Shown: positions 1 through 7,780 of the stretch, piece by piece
Layout of the letters: each line of letters begins with the position of its first letter
Position numbering within the stretch: the first letter of the stretch is position 1
Assembly: GCA_034435375.1 (NCBI GenBank)
Contig: DAOTXR010000047.1
Location: 1-64,000, forward strand
From: DAOTXR01 sp034435375
Lineage (GTDB): Bacteria > Chloroflexota > Anaerolineae > Aggregatilineales > UBA3940
Reading direction: 5' to 3'
Length of the DNA: 64,000 bases
Notes under the pieces: model-generated
Told to the model about the DNA's origin: nothing
The model's input: only the letters and a program-made list of their open reading frames with translations
The model's database searches: none
Program-made: the position numbers and the translations under genes

Positions 1-422
1 AGGGTGTCCATCTGCACGACCTGGCGCGGCGCCTGACCCCGCCGGGCGGGCTGTCCTCTCGCTGTGCGCGTGTGCTTGCGCAGCTGCCTGTTTTGCCTGA
101 GCAGGCGGTAGACTGTACTCAGGCTCAGCCTGATCCCTTCCTGACCCAGCAGATACACGATCTTCTGCCCGCAGCAGTCCCGATACTCTCGACGGATACT
201 CAGCACGCGCTGGACGACATAGCCATGCACCTTGCGCCGCCTGCGGCCTTTCTTCGCCGCCCGATAGCGCCTGATATACCCCTCTATCCCCCACTGCCTG
301 ATACCTTTCAGCCACCGATACACTGTCGCTCGATGCCGCCCCACCTCCTGCCCGATCTCCTCGACTGGGACCCCCCTCCGACGCAACGCCCACGCTACCC
401 GAATCTGTGCTACACTGTCCAT
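1..422 (-). CDS. Transposase, DDE integrase type (IS481/IS3-like), C-terminus beyond the window
   Basis: Reading the minus strand from an ATG at 422 gives 140 uninterrupted codons that continue past base 1. The protein starts MDSVAQIRVAWALRRRGV. Residues about 15-45 form a helix-turn-helix (EEIGQEVGRHRATVYRWL), then comes a very basic stretch (KKGRRRRK) and a second HTH-like part (SLSTVYRLLRQN). At the window edge it reads VVQMDT, which looks like the first beta strand of an RNase-H-like DDE domain with its first catalytic Asp. This order is typical of IS481- and IS3-type transposases; the exact family cannot be fixed without the catalytic domain. The plus-strand ORF over the same DNA is a shadow. 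Confidence 0.85.
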   Translation of the reverse strand, partial: MDSVAQIRVAWALRRRGVPVEEIGQEVGRHRATVYRWLKGIRQWGIEGYIRRYRAAKKGRRRRKVHGYVVQRVLSIRREYRDCCGQKIVYLLGQEGIRLSLSTVYRLLRQNRQLRKHTRTARGQPARRGQAPRQVVQMDT

Positions 423-424
423 AC

Positions 425-482
425 TGCGACTCCTGTGATCTGGTTGTTTGTTTGTCACTCACAACTTTATCACGGAGTCGCA
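425..482. repeat. Inverted repeat at the transposase 5' end
   Basis: TGCGACTCCTGTGAT (425-439) is repeated in inverse orientation as ATCACGGAGTCGCA (469-482); the arms differ by one inserted base. The repeat lies just upstream of the transposase ATG (422). It may be the IS terminal inverted repeat with a sub-terminal copy, or a hairpin that blocks read-through transcription into the transposase. The other IS end is outside the window, so the terminus cannot be fixed. The rest of 483-612 shows no gene. Confidence 0.55.
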
Positions 483-612
483 TTTTTATTGAGAATACTG
501 CGCTGCTACTCATATGTACCTACCCGCCGCGATCTGTCTGTGATGGCACTGCTTGACCTCCGCTCCAAGACCGCTTACTATCAAACGCAGCGCAGTGAGA
601 TGAGAGACCACT

Positions 613-1641
613 ATGCGGGATGATGATCTTAAAATCTTCGATCGCATCACCCTGAGCGAGTTGGAGATCACACTCGACCTGCACACACGTGAGTTAGTCC
701 GGCTTGACTCATATACAGCCTTCAGTTGGTCAAACAGCCGCCACCAGTCATTTACACGCTGCAAACGACAGTACTATCTGAATTATTATGGCACGCGCCG
801 TGTCATCGAAGCCAGGCAGAAAATCGTCAGCGCGGTATGGTGGCTCAAGCAGGTCGCGCCACTTCGTTCCTGGGTTGGGCAGGTGATTCACCACTTGGCC
901 AGCATTGCCGTGCAGGCTTGCCATGACGATCAGCCCATCGCTCAGGACAGGCTGGTCGATCTGGCCATCGACTATTACCGTCAGGGAGTGATGGCCTCTC
1001 AGCGTGGCGCTAAGCACGAGGGTCGTTGGCGAGTGCTACTGGAACATGTCTACCCCAATGGACCTCACTCGGTAGACCGTGACAAGGCCGAGGTTCTGGT
1101 CATCGATCTAGCCCACACACTCCTTGAAAGCGAAGCCTTCGAGTTTATCCGTGCTCAGCCCCGCGAGTTCATCCGCGAGATCGACCCGCCATTCCAATCA
1201 TTCCTGTTGAGCCATGTGCCACTTCTGGGTGATGTACGTGTGTTTGCCATTCCAGATGTATTGGTGTACGACGGCCAGCAGATCACCATTGTGGATTGGA
1301 AGACCGGTGATATCGAGCATGAGGCAATCCGAGACCAGGCAGGTATCTACCGTCTGTATGCTCACCAGGTCTATAAGGTACCGGAGGAGGCCATCCATGT
1401 CCAGATCGCCGATCTCAACAACAATGGCGAGAGCGTTGAGCCGCCAGGAGGGACGCCATCCGTTGCCGAGGCGGAAGCTTTTGCGCGGAACAGCATTCAG
1501 AGCATGATAAATCTGATGGAGAACATCAAGTATAACACAGCGGCGATCAGGGATTTCCCTATGACTGATGACTGGTCGAACTGTCGTTGGTGTGGCTTCA
1601 AACGAGCTTGCTGGCGTCACGAGGACAGCCATCATGCCTGA
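613..1641 (+). CDS. PD-(D/E)XK nuclease with Fe-S cysteines (AddB/Cas4-like), first gene of the helicase/nuclease cluster
   Basis: 342 aa. The C-terminal half has the RecB-family nuclease core: Asp215 in IPDVLVYD, then Asp228 and Lys230 in ITIVDWKTG. Cys50 (in FTRCKRQYY) and a C-terminal CRWCGFKRAC (Cys324, Cys327, Cys333) give the C...CxxCx5C pattern that binds a 4Fe-4S cluster in AddB and Cas4. It is a stand-alone nuclease with no helicase motifs. The next gene starts at 1634, 8 nt inside this one, so the two are translationally coupled. Role inferred: the nuclease subunit of a DNA end-processing complex with the two helicase-like proteins downstream. The family call is firm; the complex is inferred. 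Confidence 0.85.
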   Translation: MRDDDLKIFDRITLSELEITLDLHTRELVRLDSYTAFSWSNSRHQSFTRCKRQYYLNYYGTRRVIEARQKIVSAVWWLKQVAPLRSWVGQVIHHLASIAVQACHDDQPIAQDRLVDLAIDYYRQGVMASQRGAKHEGRWRVLLEHVYPNGPHSVDRDKAEVLVIDLAHTLLESEAFEFIRAQPREFIREIDPPFQSFLLSHVPLLGDVRVFAIPDVLVYDGQQITIVDWKTGDIEHEAIRDQAGIYRLYAHQVYKVPEEAIHVQIADLNNNGESVEPPGGTPSVAEAEAFARNSIQSMINLMENIKYNTAAIRDFPMTDDWSNCRWCGFKRACWRHEDSHHA

Positions 1642-3736
1642 GCATGGAACCTACACCGGCGAAGCCAACCCGCGCACGATGCTGGTCGAGGGGCCGTTTG
1701 GCGCTGGTAAGACGACCTTTGCTATTGAGACGCTGCTCACCTGGCTGGAAGCCGGCATCCCTGCCGAGCAAATCCTGGTGATGGTCCCGCAGCGCACGCT
1801 GGCTCAGCGCTATCTGTTGGCTCTGCGTGACAGACAACGCGGTCCCTCCGGCAATGTTGAGGTTCGGACCCTGGGAGGGTTGGCGAAAGACATGGTGACG
1901 CTTTATTGGCCGCTTGTGGCCGAGGAGGCAGGCTTTCGCCACCCTGACATCCCGCCGCGCCTCTTGACTATCGAGACGGCGCAGTATGTCATGTCCGACT
2001 TTGTCGACCAGGCAGTGCAGCGCGGCGAGTTCGACGCCATCAATGTCTCGCCACCGCAGATTGCTCGCCAGATTATCGACAACCTGGGCAAGGCCGCTCT
2101 GATGCAGATAGACTATCGCCAGATTCCACACCTGCTCACTGCTGCCTGGGGACCAGAGCGACCCACAAAGCAAGTTTTGGCTTATCAGGCTGCCGGACGT
2201 GTGGCGCACGCCTTCCGGGAATACTGCTTGCAGCATCGCCTGCTTGACTATTCCCTCCAGATTGAACTGTTCACACGGCTGCTCTCGATGCGCCGCTTCC
2301 GCGACCGCTTCTTTCGCAGCTATAGCCACCTGATCGTTGAGCACCTTGAGGAAGAGACGCCACTCACCCACAGCCTGATCCGCGATTGGCTGCCGCACCT
2401 GGCCGGCGCCCTGCTGACCTACGAGTGGGATGGTGGATACCGGGTCTTTCTGGGAGCTGACCCTGAGGGAGGATATAGGCTAGCCCGTCAGTGCGAGGGC
2501 ATCCTAACGTTAGAGAAGTCCTATGTAACCCCGCCCGGCCTTGAAGCGCTGCTCAGAGAGATCGCCGTCAGCCTCCGCCGCCCTGCGGCCCGCGCGATCC
2601 CGGAAAGCACGCAACCCATCTTCGAGTTTGCCTATCACAGCTATTACCCCCAGATGCTCGATTGGGTGGCTGCCAAGATCAACCATCTCGTCCATCAAGA
2701 GGGACTCCCTCCTGGCGATATTGTCGTGCTAGCCCCCTTCCTGAGTGACGCGCTGCGCTTCTCGCTCGGCCAGAAGCTCGATAACTATGGTATTCCACAC
2801 GTCTCACACCGACCTTCACGTGCGCTGCGGGATGAACCTGCTGCCCGTTGTGTGTTGACTCTGGCTGCGCTGGTTCACCCGCAGTGGGGCTATACGCCAC
2901 CTCACGCCGATGTCGCTCAGGCACTTCAAATCGCTATTGGCGGCCTCGATCCGGTACGCGCTCGCCTGCTGGCGAAGGTCGTCTACCGCCCTGGCGGCAG
3001 CGAGGTCCTGACCTCGTTTGAGCGCATCAAGCCAGAAATGCAGGCTCGTATTACCTACACGGTCGGGCAGCGCTATGACTACCTGCGTGAGTGGCTGCTT
3101 AATTACGCCGCCAGGGGCGCTGCGCCGCTTGACCACCTGTTCAGCCGTCTGTTTGGCGAGGTGCTGTCCCAGCCAGGCTATGGTTTTCATGGCGATCCAG
3201 AAGCGGGACGCATCACTGCCGAATTAGTCGAGTCGGCCCGCAAATTTCGCCAGTCAATGTTTCCCGACGAAACTGTGGACCAGTCCGAAGTCGGGCGGCG
3301 TTACTTCACTATCGTCAACCAGGGATTGCTGGCTGCACTCTACGTCGCAAGCTGGCGCGATGAGTTGGCAGACGCAGTGTTCATGAGCCCGGCTTATACC
3401 TTTTTGCTGCGCAACCGCGTAGCACAGGTCCAGTTCTGGCTGGATGTGGGATCGACAGGCTGGTGGGAGCGCCTCGACCAGCCACTCACACACCCTTACG
3501 TGCTATCGCCTGCCTGGCCGCCTGGCCAGCTGTGGACCGACGCGCATGAGTTTGAACGGCAGCAAGACATGCTGTACCGCATCCTCAGTGGGTTGATCCG
3601 CCGATGCAGTGGCAGCATCTACTTGGGCATCAGCGACCTGGGCGAGCAAGGTTACGAGCAACGCGGCCCACTGCTGAACGTTCTACAACAGGTCCTGCGT
3701 CGCTATCCCCGCCCACGCGAGGTGCCGAATGAGTGA
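1634..3736 (+). CDS. AddB-like helicase-family protein (SF1 fold with degenerate motif II)
   Basis: 700 aa from the ATG at 1634, which has GAGGA upstream at 1621-1625; an in-frame codon at 1568 lies deep in the previous gene and is less likely. The Walker A motif GPFGAGKTT is at residues 20-28. Where an SF1 helicase would carry a D-E-x-Q-D motif II, the sequence reads LIVEHLEEET (about 233-242). An intact Walker A with a weak motif II, near 700 aa, and its place beside a full UvrD helicase resemble AddB, the translocation-inactive partner of AddA that scans for Chi. Unlike true AddB it has no C-terminal nuclease; that activity appears to be supplied by the preceding gene. The last 8 nt overlap the next gene. 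Confidence 0.75.
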   Translation: MPEHGTYTGEANPRTMLVEGPFGAGKTTFAIETLLTWLEAGIPAEQILVMVPQRTLAQRYLLALRDRQRGPSGNVEVRTLGGLAKDMVTLYWPLVAEEAGFRHPDIPPRLLTIETAQYVMSDFVDQAVQRGEFDAINVSPPQIARQIIDNLGKAALMQIDYRQIPHLLTAAWGPERPTKQVLAYQAAGRVAHAFREYCLQHRLLDYSLQIELFTRLLSMRRFRDRFFRSYSHLIVEHLEEETPLTHSLIRDWLPHLAGALLTYEWDGGYRVFLGADPEGGYRLARQCEGILTLEKSYVTPPGLEALLREIAVSLRRPAARAIPESTQPIFEFAYHSYYPQMLDWVAAKINHLVHQEGLPPGDIVVLAPFLSDALRFSLGQKLDNYGIPHVSHRPSRALRDEPAARCVLTLAALVHPQWGYTPPHADVAQALQIAIGGLDPVRARLLAKVVYRPGGSEVLTSFERIKPEMQARITYTVGQRYDYLREWLLNYAARGAAPLDHLFSRLFGEVLSQPGYGFHGDPEAGRITAELVESARKFRQSMFPDETVDQSEVGRRYFTIVNQGLLAALYVASWRDELADAVFMSPAYTFLLRNRVAQVQFWLDVGSTGWWERLDQPLTHPYVLSPAWPPGQLWTDAHEFERQQDMLYRILSGLIRRCSGSIYLGISDLGEQGYEQRGPLLNVLQQVLRRYPRPREVPNE

Positions 3737-5999
3737 CGCCAGCCTCCGGCCCGACCAGCAAGTCGTTGTCAGCTACACGGGCGGCAAGATGGGAGTGGCT
3801 GCTGTACCGGGCAGCGGCAAGACCTTCACGCTGTCGCACCTGGCCGCCGCGTTGGTTGAACGCCTGGCTACAGAAGGACGCATCGACGATCAGGAGGTTC
3901 TGGTCGTCACCTTCACGAACCCGGCAGTGAACTCGTTTCGCAGCCGAATTGCGCAGCTGGTGCAGCAAGAGCGTGGGCTGCTGCCCTATGTCGGATACCG
4001 TGTACGGACGCTTCACGGCCTGGCCCACGACATTGTGCGAATGCGCCCAGCCTTGGTTGGTCTTGCCGAAAACTTCGAGATTCTCGACGAACGTGTTACC
4101 TCAGACATCATCCGTGACCTTGCCGAGCGGTGGGTCCGTACCCGCGGCGATGAACTGCTCCCTTACTTCGACGCATCGCTGGTCGAGGAAGTGGACCAGC
4201 TTCGCTACCGCATCCGGCAGGATGGACCTCAGCTGATCGAAGACCTGGCCTCCGAGGTCATCAAGCTTGGTAAAGACAATCGTTGGGACCCGGCTCAGCT
4301 CCGCGCGCAGCTGGATCGCGCCCCGTTCGATCTGCCGCTGGCCCGCATTGGCATCGATCTTTTCGAAGACTACCAGCGTGCACTAGCTTTTCGTGGAGCA
4401 GTTGACTTCGATGACTTGGTGCGATACGCCATGCAGGCCCTGGAAGCCGATCCCGATTTCCTGGCTCGCCTGCAAAGGCGCTGGCCCTACATCCTGGAAG
4501 ACGAGGCGCAGGACAGCAGCAAGCTACAAAACGACATGCTCCGTTTGCTGTCTGGCAACCGCAACTGGGTACGTGTTGGAGACCCCAATCAGGCCATTTA
4601 CACCACTTTCACCACCGCCGACTCCAACCTGCTACGGAATTTCCTGCGTGAGCAGGACGTGAAGGAGTGTCCGCTGCCCGTCTCCGGGCGATCCTCCCCC
4701 GCAATTATTGAGCTGGCCAACTACCTGGTTCGTTGGACGCGGGAGAGCAGCCTTGTCTCCCACCTGCGGGAGACTTTCTACCCCCAGGAGATCGAGCCGA
4801 CGCCGCCAGGAGATCCGCAGCCCAATCCGCCAGACGGAAGCATTTACCTAGACTACGATCCGGACAGGAATGTTACGCCGGAAAAGGAGATCGAGCGCGT
4901 TGTTGGATCGCTGGAGCGCTGGCTACCCGATCACACCGACTGGACAGTGGCAGTGCTGGTGCCTGAAAATAGCCGAGGCTTCAAAGTCGCTGAGGCGCTC
5001 AAAGAGCGTGGCATCCACTACGAGGAATTGCTGCGCAGCACCTCTGCCACACGCAATGCTGCCAAGCGCCTCCAGTTGGCGATCGACCTGCTAGCCGATC
5101 CTACTCAGAGCCGAGCGCTGGCCCGATTATATGCAGAGGTATGGTGGCCGCTCGTGACGTTGGATGTAGAGGAACAAGAAGCGCAGCTTTGCCGCGATCA
5201 GGCAGTGCGCGCTCTGCATCAGCTCATAACCACCGAGAGTTTCCTGTGGCCCGGACCAGAAGGGGACTGGCTTGACACGCTGGGCGACACCCTCGACGAG
5301 ACAGCCAGAAGCGACCTCGAACGTTTTCGCGCCCAGACGCAGATATGGCTGCAAGCCAGCTCACTGCCCATCGATCAACTGGTGTTGACCATCGCTCAGA
5401 CTCTGTTCAGCGAACAGGTGGATTTGGCGTTGGCCCACAAGATTGCAGTTGTGTTGAGGAGCATCGCAGCCAACAACCCAGATTATCGTCTTCCACAGCT
5501 TGCCCACGAGCTGCAACTGATCGCCCAGAACGAACGCCGCTTCCTGGGTTTTGACGACACCGCTGAAGGTTACGAACCCAGAAAGGGCATTGTGACTGTT
5601 GCTACCATACATGCGGCTAAGGGCCTTGAATGGGACCGGGTGTACTTGATGTCTGTCAACAACTACAGTTTTCCCGCTGCGCTGCCCGGCGATTCGTACC
5701 TGCCCGAAAAATGGTTTCTCCGCGACGGGCTTAATCTGCAGGCTGAGGTTCACCGTCAGGTTGAGATGCTGATGAGCGACCGGGCAGCAGACTACATCGA
5801 GGGGGATGCTTCGCGGGATGCACGCATTGAATACGCGATGGAGCGGTTGCGCCTGCTGTATGTAGGCATTACCCGCGCCCGACGCGACTTGGTGATCACC
5901 TGGAACATGGGGCGCTACTGGGATCAGGGTCGCCGCAATGAGCCATCTGCCGCCTTGATCGCTCTGACCGATTTCTGGAAGGAGAGAAAGCAACGGTGA
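3729..5999 (+). CDS. UvrD/AddA-like ATP-dependent DNA helicase (SF1A)
   Basis: 756 aa. All SF1A motifs are present: GSGKT at residues 28-32, DEAQD at about 258-262, GDPNQAIY at about 284-291, ATIHAAKGLEWDRVY (motif V) and RLLYVGITRAR (motif VI, about 706-716). These mark an active 3'-5' translocating helicase. AddA and RecB carry a nuclease domain after motif VI; here the protein ends about 40 residues later, and a separate nuclease gene follows, overlapping this stop codon by one base. It is probably the motor subunit of an AddAB-like complex with its three neighbours. A UvrD/PcrA role alone is possible but would not explain the strict gene coupling. Confidence 0.85.
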   Translation: MSDASLRPDQQVVVSYTGGKMGVAAVPGSGKTFTLSHLAAALVERLATEGRIDDQEVLVVTFTNPAVNSFRSRIAQLVQQERGLLPYVGYRVRTLHGLAHDIVRMRPALVGLAENFEILDERVTSDIIRDLAERWVRTRGDELLPYFDASLVEEVDQLRYRIRQDGPQLIEDLASEVIKLGKDNRWDPAQLRAQLDRAPFDLPLARIGIDLFEDYQRALAFRGAVDFDDLVRYAMQALEADPDFLARLQRRWPYILEDEAQDSSKLQNDMLRLLSGNRNWVRVGDPNQAIYTTFTTADSNLLRNFLREQDVKECPLPVSGRSSPAIIELANYLVRWTRESSLVSHLRETFYPQEIEPTPPGDPQPNPPDGSIYLDYDPDRNVTPEKEIERVVGSLERWLPDHTDWTVAVLVPENSRGFKVAEALKERGIHYEELLRSTSATRNAAKRLQLAIDLLADPTQSRALARLYAEVWWPLVTLDVEEQEAQLCRDQAVRALHQLITTESFLWPGPEGDWLDTLGDTLDETARSDLERFRAQTQIWLQASSLPIDQLVLTIAQTLFSEQVDLALAHKIAVVLRSIAANNPDYRLPQLAHELQLIAQNERRFLGFDDTAEGYEPRKGIVTVATIHAAKGLEWDRVYLMSVNNYSFPAALPGDSYLPEKWFLRDGLNLQAEVHRQVEMLMSDRAADYIEGDASRDARIEYAMERLRLLYVGITRARRDLVITWNMGRYWDQGRRNEPSAALIALTDFWKERKQR

Positions 6000-6895
6000 T
6001 GCCTGAAGGTCCTTTTGCTCACTGGCGGCGGGCCATCCAGCCGCATCCCCCAGAATCTCATATGCCATCTCCTGACGCTCTGCCGCCTGCCTTCCAGTTC
6101 AGCCAGAACAGCTTGCAGGACTACATCGAGTGTGCGCGGCGTTTCCAGCTGCGCTATGTCGAAGGAACCCGCTGGCCAGCCATTCAAAGTGAGCCAGTGG
6201 AAGAGCACGAGAAATTCGTCGAGCAAGGAGTTGAGTTTCACCTGCTGGTGCAGCGTCATTTGCTCGGAATCCCAGCGGAAAAGCTGACCCCGTTGGATCG
6301 CCCGCTTGCCGAATGGTGGGAGGCTTACCTGCGCTTCCCGCCTCCTGACCTGCCTGCGGAAACACGTGAACCGGAGGTGCAGCTTTCAGTGCCGCTGGGC
6401 AACCACCGGCTGCTGGCCAAGTTTGACCTGCTGGCCACCAAGCCCGGCAAGCGGGCGGTGATCGTAGATTGGAAAACGACTCGGCAGCGCCCACCCCGGA
6501 GCGTTTTGGCAGCTCGGCTGCAGACACGCGTGTATCCGTTTGTGCTCGTGGAGGGAGGAGCACATCACTTCGGTGGCCCATTTGCGCCTGAGCAGGTGAC
6601 TCTGGTGTATTGGTTTGCAGGAGCGCCCACCGATCCTGAAATCTTCCCCTATAGCAGCTCTCTGCACGAGGAGAACCGAACCTATCTCAATGGTTTGGTG
6701 AGCGAGATTCTGGCTTACGATCATGGGGCGTGGCCGCTGACTGCCAACGAGTTCCATTGCAAATACTGTGTGTACCGGTCGCTGTGCAACCGGGGCGTGC
6801 AGGCGGGCCAGGTTGACGCCGCTGGCTTCGGAACAGATGAGGTGGACTTCGACTTTGACCTGGACCTGGAGCACATCGATGAGATCGCGTTCTGA
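5999..6895 (+). CDS. PD-(D/E)XK nuclease with Fe-S cysteines (AddA nuclease-domain-like), last gene of the cluster
   Basis: 298 aa from the ATG at 5999, which overlaps the helicase stop (TGATG); GTG 5996 and ATG 6062 are alternatives. The core nuclease residues are Asp143 (LLAKFDLLA) and Asp157/Lys159 (AVIVDWKTT). Cys45 (YIECARRFQ) and CKYCVYRSLC (Cys254, Cys257, Cys263) repeat the C...CxxCx5C Fe-S pattern seen in the first gene of the cluster. The N-terminus (SQNSLQDYIECARRFQLRY) matches the first helix of RecB-type nuclease domains. It behaves like the nuclease domain of AddA or RecB cut off as its own polypeptide. The C-terminal tail is strongly acidic (DFDFDLDLE). Confidence 0.85.
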   Translation: MPEGPFAHWRRAIQPHPPESHMPSPDALPPAFQFSQNSLQDYIECARRFQLRYVEGTRWPAIQSEPVEEHEKFVEQGVEFHLLVQRHLLGIPAEKLTPLDRPLAEWWEAYLRFPPPDLPAETREPEVQLSVPLGNHRLLAKFDLLATKPGKRAVIVDWKTTRQRPPRSVLAARLQTRVYPFVLVEGGAHHFGGPFAPEQVTLVYWFAGAPTDPEIFPYSSSLHEENRTYLNGLVSEILAYDHGAWPLTANEFHCKYCVYRSLCNRGVQAGQVDAAGFGTDEVDFDFDLDLEHIDEIAF

Positions 6896-6948
6896 TTCCG
6901 TCCTTGTCTCTCCTGTCCAGAGTTGCTATCATCCCGGCAGGGTGAATC

Positions 6949-7662
6949 ATGGACGACGCCGGGCAAACTTCAACTGCGGAGGGAATGGTCCGCTGGCCTC
7001 ATTGGTTGATCGCCATAGGGGCAACCCTGGTCGTGCTGTCCGTAAGCGGATTAGTGCTGATTCAGGGACTGCCTGAACCAAAGACGCAGGCTGCACAGCC
7101 TCCTGGTGTCACAGAGCCTGCTCGCCAGACTGCCTCACCACCCTCTATTCCTGCCCCCACTCTGCAAGAAATGACGCCTACACCGCTCGGGCAGGCGCTG
7201 ATCGAGCGGCGGGTGGTCGCGCCCTCCACCCGTACCCCTACGCCCGGCCCGACGGAGACATCCACGCCAAAGCCGCCACCGCTGATCGAGTGGACAGCAG
7301 AGGAGAAGAATGCGCTGTCTTGGCTATGCTATGGCGAGATCGGTGGAATGGCGGAAGCCAAGATTGATGCCTGTCTATCAGTGATCTCGACTGTGCGGGC
7401 GCGCTATGCCTATGCTGTGGGTGGCTTCCCGGAAACCGATGTGATCAGCACGCTGCTCCGTCCAGGACAGTTCCACGTTGCCATTCACACCGATCGGCCT
7501 GCGGCTGATCCCGACCTGTATTGGGCGGTCGAACAATACCAGTACGGGATGCGAGGCAGCTGCAATGGCTACCTGTACTTCAACTCGATCCCCGGTGGGC
7601 CATCGGAGTGTGTGATCCGGTCCAGCAATGGGCAATTTATGCAGTTCCACAACAGCTGGTAA
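6949..7662 (+). CDS. Membrane-anchored SleB/CwlJ-like cell-wall hydrolase domain protein
   Basis: 237 aa. One N-terminal transmembrane segment (about 19-39) is followed by a Pro/Thr-rich linker (about 45-115) and a C-terminal domain. That domain has the SleB-type layout: a short motif with the likely catalytic glutamate (LCYGEIGGM, Glu130), a helix with conserved small residues, FPETDVISTLLRPGQF, and a late aromatic/Gly region. SleB-type proteins are lytic transglycosylases acting on peptidoglycan, often in spore germination but also in non-sporulating bacteria. The usual GEARGE motif is GEIGGM here, so activity is uncertain. It sits alone between the helicase cluster and the MocR gene. Confidence 0.6.
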   Translation: MDDAGQTSTAEGMVRWPHWLIAIGATLVVLSVSGLVLIQGLPEPKTQAAQPPGVTEPARQTASPPSIPAPTLQEMTPTPLGQALIERRVVAPSTRTPTPGPTETSTPKPPPLIEWTAEEKNALSWLCYGEIGGMAEAKIDACLSVISTVRARYAYAVGGFPETDVISTLLRPGQFHVAIHTDRPAADPDLYWAVEQYQYGMRGSCNGYLYFNSIPGGPSECVIRSSNGQFMQFHNSW

Positions 7663-7698
7663 ACCCTCCAAGCGCCTCTGCTTCTAGCAGCAGCCAAA

Positions 7699-7730
7699 TT
7701 GGTCCTATTTGGACCTATACATGGCCCTAT
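7699..7730 (+). promoter_or_regulatory. Three direct repeats, probable MocR operator
   Basis: Three near-identical 10-mers follow one another: TTGGTCCTAT (7699-7708), TTGGACCTAT (7709-7718) and ATGGCCCTAT (7721-7730), consensus WTGGNCCTAT. They end 8 bp before a TACACT hexamer (7739-7744) that could be the -10 box. MocR-family regulators are known to bind tandem direct repeats in their own promoter region, and the repeats lie about 50-80 bp before the MocR start, so autoregulation is the natural reading. Confidence 0.6.
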
Positions 7731-7780
7731 GGCTAAGGTACACTAGAATCAGCGCTCGATCCAAGGCAGGGGTGATACCT

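Noticed and set aside
72..623. Plus-strand ORF of 183 aa at the left end
   Set aside because: It is antisense to the transposase and low-complexity (Pro, Leu, His-rich); the minus strand encodes a proper HTH transposase.
1568..1633. Longer N-terminus for the AddB-like gene
   Set aside because: It lies inside the preceding nuclease gene; the ATG at 1634 has its own ribosome site and starts right before the Walker A region.
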